Source: Lachnospiraceae bacterium (GTDB lineage Bacteria > Bacillota > Clostridia > Lachnospirales > Lachnospiraceae). From it: a stretch of DNA of 64,000 bases. Below, in pieces: positions 50,063 through 58,733 of this stretch. The notes beneath the pieces are model-generated. The model was not told where the DNA came from. It was given only the letters and a program-made list of their open reading frames with translations, and did no database searches. Position numbers and translations under genes: made by a program. Location: NCBI GenBank assembly GCA_024405115.1, contig JAKSPD010000002.1:62001-126000 (forward strand), given 5' to 3'. Every line of letters begins with the position of its first letter. The first letter of the stretch is position 1.

Positions 50063-51232
50063 ATGTATGCGTATATTTTCAGGGAAAAAGGAATACTTGA
50101 AAAAAAGGAACTGAATGAGCCCGTACTTTCTGATGAAAAAGGTGCTCTTTTAAGTCCTCTATTTCTCACACCCTGCTCTTCTGACGTCCATACCGTCTAT
50201 GCAGGCAACGGTCCCAGAAGGGAGGACCTTGTACTTGGCCATGAAGGACTTGCAAAGGTCGTTAAGGTCGGTGCAGGGGTAAAGGATTTCAAGCCGGGTG
50301 AAATAGTCGCAGTCTGTGCTGTCATGCCTGAGTATGAACGTCCCGTCGACCATACGGAAGCTCTTTTTTCGGACAGTCGCAAAGAACCTACCGGTCACGA
50401 AAACTCTCCTTTTTCAGGGTGTAAACTTGGGAGGAACATTGACGGAATGTGGCAGGAAGTTTTCTACGTGCCTTCCGCCGATGAAAACCTGGCACATATC
50501 CCACAGGGACTTTCATATGAAGATGCGCTAATGGCTGTCGATGTCATGGCAACCGGTTTTACAGCGGCAGATGAAGCAAATATCCAAAAAGGTCAGGTTG
50601 CCGTAGTTCTTGGTACCGGTGCCGTAGGTCTTATGGCGGTAGCGGCAGCACATGAAAAAGGCGCACATGTAATAGCTGTAGGCAGTGAAAAGCGTGAACT
50701 TAATACAGAGCTTGCCATGGCATTCGGAGCTGATGCCGTAATATCATATAAAAACGGTCATATCCTTAAAGGTAACCTCCCCTGCATCGGCTGTGGAAAA
50801 TGTGTACCGGAAAGAAGTCCCCTTGCCAATTCTCTTTCTCAGGGTGTAGTTGACACCGTGCTTAACTGTACATTGGGAAAAGGTGTGGATTCATGTATTA
50901 TTACAGGCGGAATGCCTGATTCCTTAAAAACATCCTGTGACATCATTAAATACGGTACCGGAATAGCAGTCAATGTTGCATACATTGAGGGAAACGGTGA
51001 AATAGCGCTCCCCATCTTCTCTCTCGGACGCGGAATGGCCGGGAAAACATTCAAATTTGCCCTTTCAAAAGGCGGAAGGAAATGGACTGAGGAGATGCTT
51101 CAAAAAGCCTCTCACATCAATCCCGGAAAACTTATCACAAAAAAGCTAAGCGGATTTGATTCAATACCCACGGCCCTTTCCATGATGAAGGAAAGAGACA
51201 GTGAAACTATAAAGATAATGATTGAGGTCTGA
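50063..51232 (+). CDS. Zinc-dependent secondary alcohol dehydrogenase with Cys-rich insert
   Basis: This 389-residue medium-chain dehydrogenase resembles the NADP-dependent isopropanol dehydrogenases of thermophilic anaerobes. Catalytic zinc ligands are Cys38, His60 (GHEG) and Asp160 (VDVMATGF). The structural four-Cys loop is absent, as in that subgroup. The nucleotide site is VLGTGAVGLMAV. About 28 extra residues with CIGCGKCVPE (Cys241, 244, 247) interrupt the Rossmann domain. The start at 50063 (MYAYIF) is chosen from family alignment. Downstream glycosyltransferase follows by 3 bases. Confidence 0.85.
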   Translation: MYAYIFREKGILEKKELNEPVLSDEKGALLSPLFLTPCSSDVHTVYAGNGPRREDLVLGHEGLAKVVKVGAGVKDFKPGEIVAVCAVMPEYERPVDHTEALFSDSRKEPTGHENSPFSGCKLGRNIDGMWQEVFYVPSADENLAHIPQGLSYEDALMAVDVMATGFTAADEANIQKGQVAVVLGTGAVGLMAVAAAHEKGAHVIAVGSEKRELNTELAMAFGADAVISYKNGHILKGNLPCIGCGKCVPERSPLANSLSQGVVDTVLNCTLGKGVDSCIITGGMPDSLKTSCDIIKYGTGIAVNVAYIEGNGEIALPIFSLGRGMAGKTFKFALSKGGRKWTEEMLQKASHINPGKLITKKLSGFDSIPTALSMMKERDSETIKIMIEV

Positions 51233-51234
51233 TT

Positions 51235-52209
51235 ATGGATGAGATCAGAAAGAAAATAACGATAGTCGTACCCTGTTACAATGAAGAGGAAAATGCAGTT
51301 CCTCTTTATGACGCGGTTTCAGAACAGTTTGCGGAAAAAGAGATCCTTCAGAAGTATGACTGGGAGATTCTTTACATCGATAACGACTCAAAAGATGATA
51401 CCAGGACTGTCATCCGCGGCCTCTGCTCTTCCCATAAGGATCATGTGAAAGCCATCTTCAATGCAAAGAACTTTGGTCAGTTCAATTCCCCGTACTATGC
51501 AATGCTTCAGGCACAAGGCGACATTGTCATGCTCATGGCATGCGATTTTCAGGATCCTCCAGAACTGATTGAAAAGTTTGTGAAAGGATATGAAGAAGGA
51601 TTCAAAATTGTTATCGGTGTAAAGGAACATTCCACAGATGCAAAACTCCTCTTTGCATTTAAGCGCCTATACTACAGGATGATAAAGAAATATTCCGATG
51701 TGGAACAGATAGAACATTTCACCGGATTTGGACTTTATGATAAAAAATTCATAGATGTTCTCCGTGACCTTGATGATCCCACTCCTTTCCTTCGCGGTTT
51801 AGTGGCGGAACTGGGATTTAAACATAAAGAAATTCCTTACGGCCAGCCAAAACGCCGCGCAGGAAAAACATCCAATAATTTTTACTCACTCTATGATGCA
51901 GCCATGCTTGGCTTTACTTCATACACGAAAATCGGCCTTCGTATAGCAACATTCTTTGGGGGCACCTGTGCAGGTCTCTCACTCATTGTGGCATTCATTT
52001 ACCTTATCATGAAACTGATATGGTGGGACCGTTTCCCTGCAGGAACAGCACCCATCCTTATAGGTATGCTTTTCCTCGGTTCACTTCAGATTTTCTTTAT
52101 AGGCCTCTTGGGCGAATACATCCTCTCCATTAACCAGAGGGTCATGAAACGTCCCCTGGTCGTTGAGGAAGAACGCATAAATTTCCCGGAAGAAGAAAAA
52201 GATGATTGA
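51235..52209 (+). CDS. Family 2 glycosyltransferase (DPM1/GtrB-like)
   Basis: This 324-residue membrane-anchored transferase begins with the GT-A core IVVPCYNEEENAVPLY and has LYIDNDSKDDT and the metal-binding ACDFQDPPE. A conserved KYSDVEQIEHFTGFGLYDKKF segment follows. Two C-terminal membrane helices (about 235-260 and 270-295) match the GtrB/ArnC/DPM1 layout. These enzymes move a sugar from a nucleotide carrier to undecaprenyl phosphate. It overlaps the next gene by 8 bases. Confidence 0.88.
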   Translation: MDEIRKKITIVVPCYNEEENAVPLYDAVSEQFAEKEILQKYDWEILYIDNDSKDDTRTVIRGLCSSHKDHVKAIFNAKNFGQFNSPYYAMLQAQGDIVMLMACDFQDPPELIEKFVKGYEEGFKIVIGVKEHSTDAKLLFAFKRLYYRMIKKYSDVEQIEHFTGFGLYDKKFIDVLRDLDDPTPFLRGLVAELGFKHKEIPYGQPKRRAGKTSNNFYSLYDAAMLGFTSYTKIGLRIATFFGGTCAGLSLIVAFIYLIMKLIWWDRFPAGTAPILIGMLFLGSLQIFFIGLLGEYILSINQRVMKRPLVVEEERINFPEEEKDD

Positions 52210-53374
52210 GAAATTCCGTAAAACCTGTCTTTCATGCGGCGGCAGTCTTTCTGCGCCGCTTTTTGAGTCCGATAATTTTCCCGCTTCCGCCCAGGATATT
52301 CCGTTAAAGGAAGAACTGTCACACGATTGCGGGATTACCCTGCGGCTTTGCCGATGTGAAAAGTGCGGGCTTTTCCAGCTTGACTGCGAACCCGTTACCT
52401 ATTATCGCGATGTCATAAGAGCCGTGGGCCTGTCCGATACCATGAAGGAACTTCGAAGGAATGATTACCGCCATATGATAGAGGAATATGGTCTTTCCGG
52501 CAAAAAGTTCATTGAATGCGGATGCGGAAACGGAGATTTTCTAAAAGTCCTTTCTGAATTTCCAGTTGAAATATATGGGACTGAAGCAAATGAGAAATTT
52601 GCAGATGAAGCTTCCGAAAAAGTCCCAAAAGCCCACATCATCCATGCATTTACCGAAACTCCTGATACATTGGTTCAGGGAGCTCCCTTTGACTGCTTTT
52701 TAAGTTTCAATTTCCTGGAGCATCAGCCAGACCCAATGAGCATGCTCAAATGCATGTACAGTAATCTTTCAGAAAACGGATATGGTCTCATTACCGTACC
52801 GTCTTTTGAGTACATACTGAACGAAGCAAAATACTATGAGCTGATTCGTGACCACATTGCAAACTATACTCTAACATCCTTATGCTATCTCTGTGAAAAT
52901 GCTGGTTTTTCTGTCATTGAAAAAGGATTTATCGGTATCGGGGATACTTTAAGAGTGGTGGTTAAAAAAGAAGTTCCCGCATCTGAAGCTTCTGCAATAA
53001 ATATAGAAGAATTCGATAACACGCTCGGAAAGAGTTTTGACTCAATAACAAAAGAAGTTTCAGATTATACAGAAGGTTTGAAGAAGTCCGGGAAAACACT
53101 CTCCATGTGGGGAGCCGGCCATCAGGGATTTACCATAGCTTCCACCACTGTATTGAAAGATTACGTTTCCTGCATCATCGACTCTGCACCATTTAAACAG
53201 GGCCGTTTTGCTCCCGCTTCACATATCCCCATCGTTTCACCGGAGTATTTCATTGACCATCCCACAGATGTCATTCTTGTTGCCGCGCCGGGATATGTAA
53301 AAGAAATTTCCGGAACAATCCGCCGCATATATGGCGAAAAAGCCCCGGAAATAAAAAGCATACTTGATTTCTAG
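52202..53374 (+). CDS. Zinc-binding SAM methyltransferase with C-terminal C-methyltransferase domain
   Basis: This 390-residue protein has an N-terminal zinc-binding Cys set (CLSCGG at 9-14; CRCEKCG at 50-56), a Rossmann methyltransferase with FIECGCGNGDFLKVL (SAM motif I) and SFNFLEHQPDP, then a C-terminal domain with MWGAGHQGFT. This three-part order is that of sugar C-methyltransferases (TylCIII/NovU type), which act on nucleotide-linked keto-sugars. The overlapping glycosyltransferase gene fits a surface-sugar role, but the substrate is unknown. Confidence 0.82.
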   Translation: MIEKFRKTCLSCGGSLSAPLFESDNFPASAQDIPLKEELSHDCGITLRLCRCEKCGLFQLDCEPVTYYRDVIRAVGLSDTMKELRRNDYRHMIEEYGLSGKKFIECGCGNGDFLKVLSEFPVEIYGTEANEKFADEASEKVPKAHIIHAFTETPDTLVQGAPFDCFLSFNFLEHQPDPMSMLKCMYSNLSENGYGLITVPSFEYILNEAKYYELIRDHIANYTLTSLCYLCENAGFSVIEKGFIGIGDTLRVVVKKEVPASEASAINIEEFDNTLGKSFDSITKEVSDYTEGLKKSGKTLSMWGAGHQGFTIASTTVLKDYVSCIIDSAPFKQGRFAPASHIPIVSPEYFIDHPTDVILVAAPGYVKEISGTIRRIYGEKAPEIKSILDF

Positions 53375-53380
53375 TGTTTT

Positions 53381-54925
53381 TTACTCAGTAATTCTTTCAA
53401 AGACTGCATTTACCAGATCTGCAGTCTTTTTCATTTCTTCAGGAATCACCTTACAGGTTTTTCTGTCAAAGGAATAAAGTCCGTTTATCTCATCCTCGAT
53501 GTCCGATAACTGCGTATACACGGCTCCGCATACGCCTTTTTCGATTCCGGGGATAATCATCTTCTCATACATCTTACGGATTTTTTCTGTAAGTTCCATG
53601 CTGTTTCTGCATGCGCCATAACCATAAGATTTTTCCTGACCAGTAAGATTCAGTGTATACCCTCCGCACTCGCTCACAAGAAGCGGACGCTTACCGGGCT
53701 TAAGTCTCTTAAGCCTGAAATATATGTGTTCACTGTCAAAGTCACTCTTTGCCTGTTTGAACCATCCTGAAGTGGAATCAATGAGTCTTGTCGGGTCAAG
53801 TCCCTTTGCCCTTTCATACATTTTGTCAGAATCAAACTGCCCCCAGCCTTCATTGAAAAGTGTATACGCTATTACGGAAGGATGATTATACAGATGGCCT
53901 ATGGTCTCCTCCATGTGCTTTACCCAGAATTCCTGCCTTCTGTCATATCCTTCCCTGGTCCGGTCATCATGACGGATTCCAACAGTACCAAGCACCGTGT
54001 CACGGAAGAACTTGTACTCACCGGAATTCACCATGTCCTGCATTACCATCATTCCCAGTCTGTCACAGGCATAGTAAAACTCTTCAGTCTCGACTTTTAT
54101 GTGTTTTCTGAGAAGGTTGAAGCCAAGCTGCTTCATACGGAGGATATCTTTTTCATATTCTGAAGGATCTTCAGGAATGAAAAGTCCCGGCTTAAAATAT
54201 CCCTGGTCAAGGACACCGTTTAAAAATACAGGTTCCCCGTTAAGGCAGACCCTGTTGATCCCGCCCACTTCTTTTATGCTTATTTCACGAAGGGCAAAGT
54301 AAATTTCCACGGAATCCTTACCATACGTAATGGTTTCATAGTAAAGTTTCGGGTTGTCAGGAGTCCATAAGTCCGGCTCCTCTATATCTATACGGCGTCT
54401 GTCAGTGACAGTCTCACCTGTCCTGCCATTTCTTACCGAAAGAATAATGTCCGCTCCCTTAAGGTCAGGAGTTATTTTAACATCGCTGATATATTCCTCC
54501 GGGACTTCCTCCATCCAGATACTTTTCCATATTCCGGAAACCGGTGTGTACCACATCCCGCCGTGTTCAGCCTTCTGTTTTCCGTAAGGGTAATCCAGTG
54601 AAAGCTCATCAGTCACAGTAATTGAAAGAACGTTTTCCCCTTCACGGACTACGTCAGTGATGTCAAAAGAAAACGGAAGATACCCGCCTTCATGGATTCC
54701 CAATGTCTTTCCGTTAAGCTCCACTTCTGCTATCTGGTCGGCTGCGCCGATATTAAGTATCACCCTGTCATTACTTCTCCAGAACATGAAAGTCTTTTTA
54801 TAACGTACTTTTTCACCACTCATACAGGAAGGCACATATGTGCCCTCCCCGTTTACATTCCATATTCCGTTAAATGATATGAAGCTTTTTCTTTTAAGCT
54901 GAGGCCTTGGATAAGAATCCCACAT
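53381..54925 (-). CDS. Glycoside hydrolase family 2 protein
   Basis: This 514-residue protein has the three GH2 domains: an N-terminal jelly-roll sugar-binding domain (about 1-145), a short immunoglobulin-like domain and a TIM barrel. The acid/base Glu is in FNEGWGQ and the nucleophile Glu in SECGGY. No signal peptide, so it acts on imported sugars, as a beta-galactosidase, beta-glucuronidase or beta-mannosidase. It is short relative to LacZ. Its 3' end contains a plus-strand terminator. Confidence 0.88.
   Translation of the reverse strand: MWDSYPRPQLKRKSFISFNGIWNVNGEGTYVPSCMSGEKVRYKKTFMFWRSNDRVILNIGAADQIAEVELNGKTLGIHEGGYLPFSFDITDVVREGENVLSITVTDELSLDYPYGKQKAEHGGMWYTPVSGIWKSIWMEEVPEEYISDVKITPDLKGADIILSVRNGRTGETVTDRRRIDIEEPDLWTPDNPKLYYETITYGKDSVEIYFALREISIKEVGGINRVCLNGEPVFLNGVLDQGYFKPGLFIPEDPSEYEKDILRMKQLGFNLLRKHIKVETEEFYYACDRLGMMVMQDMVNSGEYKFFRDTVLGTVGIRHDDRTREGYDRRQEFWVKHMEETIGHLYNHPSVIAYTLFNEGWGQFDSDKMYERAKGLDPTRLIDSTSGWFKQAKSDFDSEHIYFRLKRLKPGKRPLLVSECGGYTLNLTGQEKSYGYGACRNSMELTEKIRKMYEKMIIPGIEKGVCGAVYTQLSDIEDEINGLYSFDRKTCKVIPEEMKKTADLVNAVFERITE
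53399..53431 (+). terminator. Plus-strand terminator embedded in the GH2 coding sequence
   Basis: AAAGACTGCA (53399-53408) pairs with TGCAGTCTTT (53420-53429), followed by two more T. The plus-strand operon ends at 53374, only six bases from the GH2 stop, so its terminator lies inside the convergent gene. Confidence 0.7.
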
Positions 54926-54940
54926 GACATTCTCCTAAAA

Positions 54941-56182
54941 TCACCTGATTATTGAATCACAGATTCCTTCCACTCCTGCCGCCATGCACAGAAGAACAAC
55001 TATTTCCTGTGGCAGCCTGTAAGCTTCGGTATATGGGAAATACTCATCAAGGGAATGAACCTTTCCATTAAGCGGTCCGCCGCCTATCGTCACACAGGGA
55101 ATTCCGGCACCGATGGCCATGTTTCCGTTTACACATCCGCCCTTGCTGAGTTCAACCTTGTCCTTGTTCTCTTCGGGTGTGAAGTACCTGCCGGCGATAA
55201 GTGCCGCCTCGACAACAGGAGTATGCGGATCCTGAGGCCCTGCCGGTACGTCAACATACTTCTCAGAAATCCAGGTAATCGTGTCCTTTCCCCATCTTGC
55301 CGTTTCCTCATCACATGCTTCCTGAATGGCTGCAAAACAGCGTTTTTCAAGATTATCAAGGATTTCCTGACTGTCGGAACGGATATTGAATTTGATTGTT
55401 GCTTCAGGAACTATGGCATGAATTCCGGCATCATTTCCTGCATGGAAATTTGATACGCAGAAGGTTGTTTTAGGCTCCTTCGGTACCTCAAAATCAGCAA
55501 TCTTTGCAACAGCGCGTGCAGCCGCATGAAGCGGGTTGGCCATGTCGCCAAAGTCACAGTAGGCATGACCGCCTATACCTTTAAAAACCACTTTATATGT
55601 CTTAAAACCGGTTGCCTGATATGTAATATGTTCAGTACTTGCTCCGTCTACGCTTATGGATGTGTCAGCCTTCGGTCCATATTTGATAAGGTCCCTCATT
55701 CCACCCAGGCCGCCCATGCCCTCCTCACGGCTTGTTCCGGCAAAGATAATGTCTCCCTTTGTCTTTATCCCGGCTTCATTCATTGCGCGGAGTGCGGCAA
55801 GTACTGCAGTCATTCCCCTCGTATCATCAGTGCATCCGGGTGCGTACATTATTCCGTTCTCATCACGGATTTCCTTTACGCTTCCAAACGGGAAAACAGT
55901 ATCCATATGTGCCTCCACAAGTACTGTCGGGCCGTTTCCGGTACCACGCCTGTAACCGTAAACATTTACGTAATCGTCAAGAACCACATCATCTATGCCA
56001 TTATCCTTAAGCCTTTCAGCATACATGGCGGCTCTCTTCTTTTCGTTAAACGTGGGCGATTCACACATGATGAATTCTTTATGCTCCTTTATGGAATTAT
56101 CATGGTCAGCCTTTGCAAACGCTATGGCTTTTCCAATCTGTTCATTTTCAATCAAAGCATCAAATGTTTCCTGAATATTCAT
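54941..56182 (-). CDS. M20 family metallopeptidase
   Basis: This protein of about 413 residues is a di-zinc amidohydrolase/peptidase. Metal ligands appear in VEAHMDTVFP (His, Asp), GCTDDTRGM (Asp), TSREEGMGGLGG (catalytic Glu pair) and the C-terminal GGGPLNGKVHSLDEY (His). The lid domain (about 190-310) includes GIGGHAYCDFGDMANPLHAAA. The start at 56182 (MNIQETF) has AAAGGAG; the longer frame is rejected. It may hydrolyse di- or tripeptides or acylated amino acids; substrate is not resolved. Confidence 0.87.
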   Translation of the reverse strand: MNIQETFDALIENEQIGKAIAFAKADHDNSIKEHKEFIMCESPTFNEKKRAAMYAERLKDNGIDDVVLDDYVNVYGYRRGTGNGPTVLVEAHMDTVFPFGSVKEIRDENGIMYAPGCTDDTRGMTAVLAALRAMNEAGIKTKGDIIFAGTSREEGMGGLGGMRDLIKYGPKADTSISVDGASTEHITYQATGFKTYKVVFKGIGGHAYCDFGDMANPLHAAARAVAKIADFEVPKEPKTTFCVSNFHAGNDAGIHAIVPEATIKFNIRSDSQEILDNLEKRCFAAIQEACDEETARWGKDTITWISEKYVDVPAGPQDPHTPVVEAALIAGRYFTPEENKDKVELSKGGCVNGNMAIGAGIPCVTIGGGPLNGKVHSLDEYFPYTEAYRLPQEIVVLLCMAAGVEGICDSIIR

Positions 56183-56201
56183 AAATACTCCTTTCAAGTT
56201 T

Positions 56202-57095
56202 TTAATTATATCCGTATTCGTCAATTATTTTTTCACACTGGCTTACAGGATCAGAGGTCATGTCAATCCAGTGTATGTCCTTACGTTTCCTGAACCATGT
56301 CATCTGTTCCTTTGCCAGATGACGTATCTCCATGAACAGCTTGTCATAAAATGAGTCAAAGTCAGGAAACTCATTTCTTAAGTACATCAAAATGTATCTG
56401 TACTCAAGTCCCAGGCCGTACAGGAAATCATCCGGTGCACCTGCAGCCCTTAAGTTAACAACTTCATCTATCATTCCTTCATCAAGGCGCCTGTCGAGCC
56501 GTTCCCTTATACGCTCATAAAGCACTTCCCTGGGCCATGTGACGCCTAACACCAATGATTCATAATGTGGCGTATTTACGCGGGCAGCCGTATCCCCTGC
56601 AAGTATCCTCTCCACCTCACGTTCAAGTCTTCTCTTATTCTTCAGGTCGAGGCGTGAAAGGGCGTCCGGGTTTTCTTTTCTTATGACCTCAATCAGTTCT
56701 TCCGTCGGCATCGCCTCAACGGCTTCCCTTCTTTCCCTGTCCGGTTTTTCCTCTTTTATGTTGTACCCGTCAACAACGGAATTAATATAAAGACCTGTTC
56801 CGCCCACAAGAAATGCCTTCTTCCCGCGGGCATGAATGTCATCTATTGCCTTGTAGGCTTTATGCTGAAAATCTACAAGTGTAAACTGCTCTCCAGGCTC
56901 CGCCACATCCAGAAGATGATGAGGAACCCCCTTCATTTCTTCTTTCGTTACTTTACCGCTTCCAAGGTCAAGCCCTTTATATACCTGCCTTGAATCAGCA
57001 GATACTATCTCCGCGCCGTACTTTAAAGCAAGCTCTATCCCCAGCCCGCTTTTACCCGACGCATTTGTTCCTGTAATAACTAAAAGCTTTTCCAT
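56202..57095 (-). CDS. miaA: tRNA dimethylallyltransferase
   Basis: This protein of about 297 residues adds a dimethylallyl group to A37 of tRNAs that read U-starting codons. It has the P-loop-like GTNASGKSGLGIELA, the SADSRQVYKGLDLGSGK substrate segment and VGGTGLYINSVVDG. The C-terminal KEQMTWFRKRKDIHWID is diagnostic. The start at 57095 (MEKLLVI) has GGGGAG upstream. It leads a unit with the M20 peptidase and GH2 genes. Confidence 0.95.
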   Translation of the reverse strand: MEKLLVITGTNASGKSGLGIELALKYGAEIVSADSRQVYKGLDLGSGKVTKEEMKGVPHHLLDVAEPGEQFTLVDFQHKAYKAIDDIHARGKKAFLVGGTGLYINSVVDGYNIKEEKPDRERREAVEAMPTEELIEVIRKENPDALSRLDLKNKRRLEREVERILAGDTAARVNTPHYESLVLGVTWPREVLYERIRERLDRRLDEGMIDEVVNLRAAGAPDDFLYGLGLEYRYILMYLRNEFPDFDSFYDKLFMEIRHLAKEQMTWFRKRKDIHWIDMTSDPVSQCEKIIDEYGYN

Positions 57096-57125
57096 CAAAA
57101 CTCCCCTGAGATTAAGTCTCAATGG

Positions 57126-57131
57126 AGTATA
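57126..57131 (-). promoter_or_regulatory. Candidate -10 of miaA
   Basis: TATACT on the minus strand; the -35 is weak. A small dyad (TGAGA/TCTCA, 57107-57121) lies between it and the Shine-Dalgarno site. Confidence 0.4.
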
Positions 57132-57183
57132 CCATTTTTCAGCTTTCTAATAAAGCACTTAATAATCTTAATGGCTGCTTTAC

Positions 57184-57212
57184 TTGCTTTATTATTACTG
57201 TTGTCTTATAAT
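57184..57212 (+). promoter_or_regulatory. Promoter of the small orphan gene
   Basis: TTGCTT (57184-57189), 17-base spacer, TATAAT (57207-57212). Confidence 0.7.
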
Positions 57213-57233
57213 TTCGTGGAAACGGAGGCTTTT

Positions 57234-57512
57234 ATGCTGATTAATAAGAATGAATATGATGAAAAAGTAACAGATGTTATCAACGAGATCACTAAAGGTG
57301 ATGAGAGCTACGATGCAGTGATTGCCTTTCTGAAACTGTGTGGAAGGACATTTTATGAATACCTTGGGGATAAGGAAGAAATCGATATACAGAATGAGGA
57401 ATTTGAGGGGCTGATGTCACGCTGTATGCAGACACTCACATCAAAAGCCCCAAATGCCTTTATGCTTATCTTTAAGTTTTTCGACCTGCTTGCTGAAAAA
57501 CTGAATGCCTGA
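57234..57512 (+). CDS. Hypothetical 92-residue protein
   Basis: The ATG at 57234 follows GGAGG by 5 bases and has a near-consensus promoter upstream and a strong terminator downstream. It is therefore a genuine single-gene unit despite no recognised family. The protein is acidic and mostly helical by composition, with no signal peptide. Two Cys are present (LCGR, MSRCMQ). It is divergent from miaA and convergent with the acyltransferase gene. Confidence 0.7.
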   Translation: MLINKNEYDEKVTDVINEITKGDESYDAVIAFLKLCGRTFYEYLGDKEEIDIQNEEFEGLMSRCMQTLTSKAPNAFMLIFKFFDLLAEKLNA

Positions 57513-57519
57513 ACCATAA

Positions 57520-57549
57520 AAGCCTGTCGCAATGCGGCAGGCTTTTTGT
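57520..57549. terminator. Bidirectional terminator
   Basis: An 11-bp stem (57520-57530 with 57534-57544, one G-U) is followed by TTTTT on the plus strand and TTTT on the minus strand, serving both convergent genes. Confidence 0.85.
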
Positions 57550-57551
57550 TA

Positions 57552-58733
57552 TCAGGGCTGTATAAGGGATGCCTGGTATATCTTGAACAGATATACATAT
57601 TTAAGGGCGCTGAAACTCTTTGAACCGGTAAATTCAAAGTGGTCCTCCTTTTCTTTTATGTTCACGATGAGAAGATTCTTCCTGTGAACGGCAACTCCTT
57701 CTATTTTTTCAAAAGGATACTCTTCCCCGTCGATTACAAGACGGTCTGGAAAGGCAGATAATTCCGCTTCCTTTTGTGATGTTACCTTATGCTGAATATT
57801 TATCACATTTACCGTGACACTGTCCGTAAACAGCGGGTCAGCCATATCAAGTGATACAAGTTCTGAAAGCTTTTCACGCTGATATGTGTCAAGTTCTGTC
57901 ACGGTATGCCTTGTGCCGTCCGTCTTTACAAGATAACCGTAATCATCATATGCAGCCTTAAAGCCGCAGTCGCAGGTAACTTCATTTCCAAGGGACTTAA
58001 GGGTACCGATCTTACCACATTCCGGGCACATGAAAACTGCCGATTCAATGCCCTCAGCCATCCTTTTTCCACGATATTTTACGGGATCTGCTTTCTGGTC
58101 TGCATATGCATCAACAAACAGATCTTTCCTTAAAAGTTCATTTATTTTATCAAGGGTCATTTCCTTAAAGACTTCAGGTGAATAAACTCCGGAAAGCTTT
58201 CCTCTCATGCGTCCTTTCCTTATTCCTTTTCCCCACCTTGGGGATGTAAAGTAGCCGCCTTCAAGTTTATAGGTGATAAGAGTACACCCTGAAGACTGGA
58301 TGAGCCTTGCATTAGTCTTTGACATTTCACATGAAAGTCCATTGAAAGAACGGTTTCCTTCCGGAAACATAGCAACACTTCTGCCTTCCTTAAGTCTTGC
58401 AAGTATGGAAAGGATGGTCTTTTTTCCGTTTTTACCCTTCCTGTGAAGTATCGGGTCAGCAAGCGTAACTGCCAGTTTACCTATGAGCCCCATCCTTGTA
58501 ATCTTTTCGGTAGCCACAAAACTCAAGGCCCTTTTTGATGACATGGATAAAAGCAACGGGTCAAGATCAGTGTTGTGATTACATAAAAGAAGATATGGTC
58601 CTTCAACCTCAGGTATCGCTTCAAATGAATAATTCACGATTCCTCTCATGAACGGACTAAGCAATGGACGCAGTATTCTGAACGTCCTCTCCTGCCTCTT
58701 TATTCTTTTTTCGGTATCATCCTTACTGCTCAT
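57552..58733 (-). CDS. PlsC-like acyltransferase with zinc ribbon and C-terminal PH-like domain
   Basis: This 393-residue protein has the acyltransferase NHX4D box (Asn52-Asp58, NHNTDLD) and the FPEGNRS motif (123-129) in its first 200 residues, as in 1-acylglycerol-3-phosphate acyltransferases. A zinc ribbon follows (Cys236, 239, 254, 256). The last about 90 residues look like a beta-rich PH-type domain. It probably acylates a lipid precursor at the inner membrane face. Its start overlaps the GltS-like gene. Confidence 0.8.
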   Translation of the reverse strand: MSSKDDTEKRIKRQERTFRILRPLLSPFMRGIVNYSFEAIPEVEGPYLLLCNHNTDLDPLLLSMSSKRALSFVATEKITRMGLIGKLAVTLADPILHRKGKNGKKTILSILARLKEGRSVAMFPEGNRSFNGLSCEMSKTNARLIQSSGCTLITYKLEGGYFTSPRWGKGIRKGRMRGKLSGVYSPEVFKEMTLDKINELLRKDLFVDAYADQKADPVKYRGKRMAEGIESAVFMCPECGKIGTLKSLGNEVTCDCGFKAAYDDYGYLVKTDGTRHTVTELDTYQREKLSELVSLDMADPLFTDSVTVNVINIQHKVTSQKEAELSAFPDRLVIDGEEYPFEKIEGVAVHRKNLLIVNIKEKEDHFEFTGSKSFSALKYVYLFKIYQASLIQP

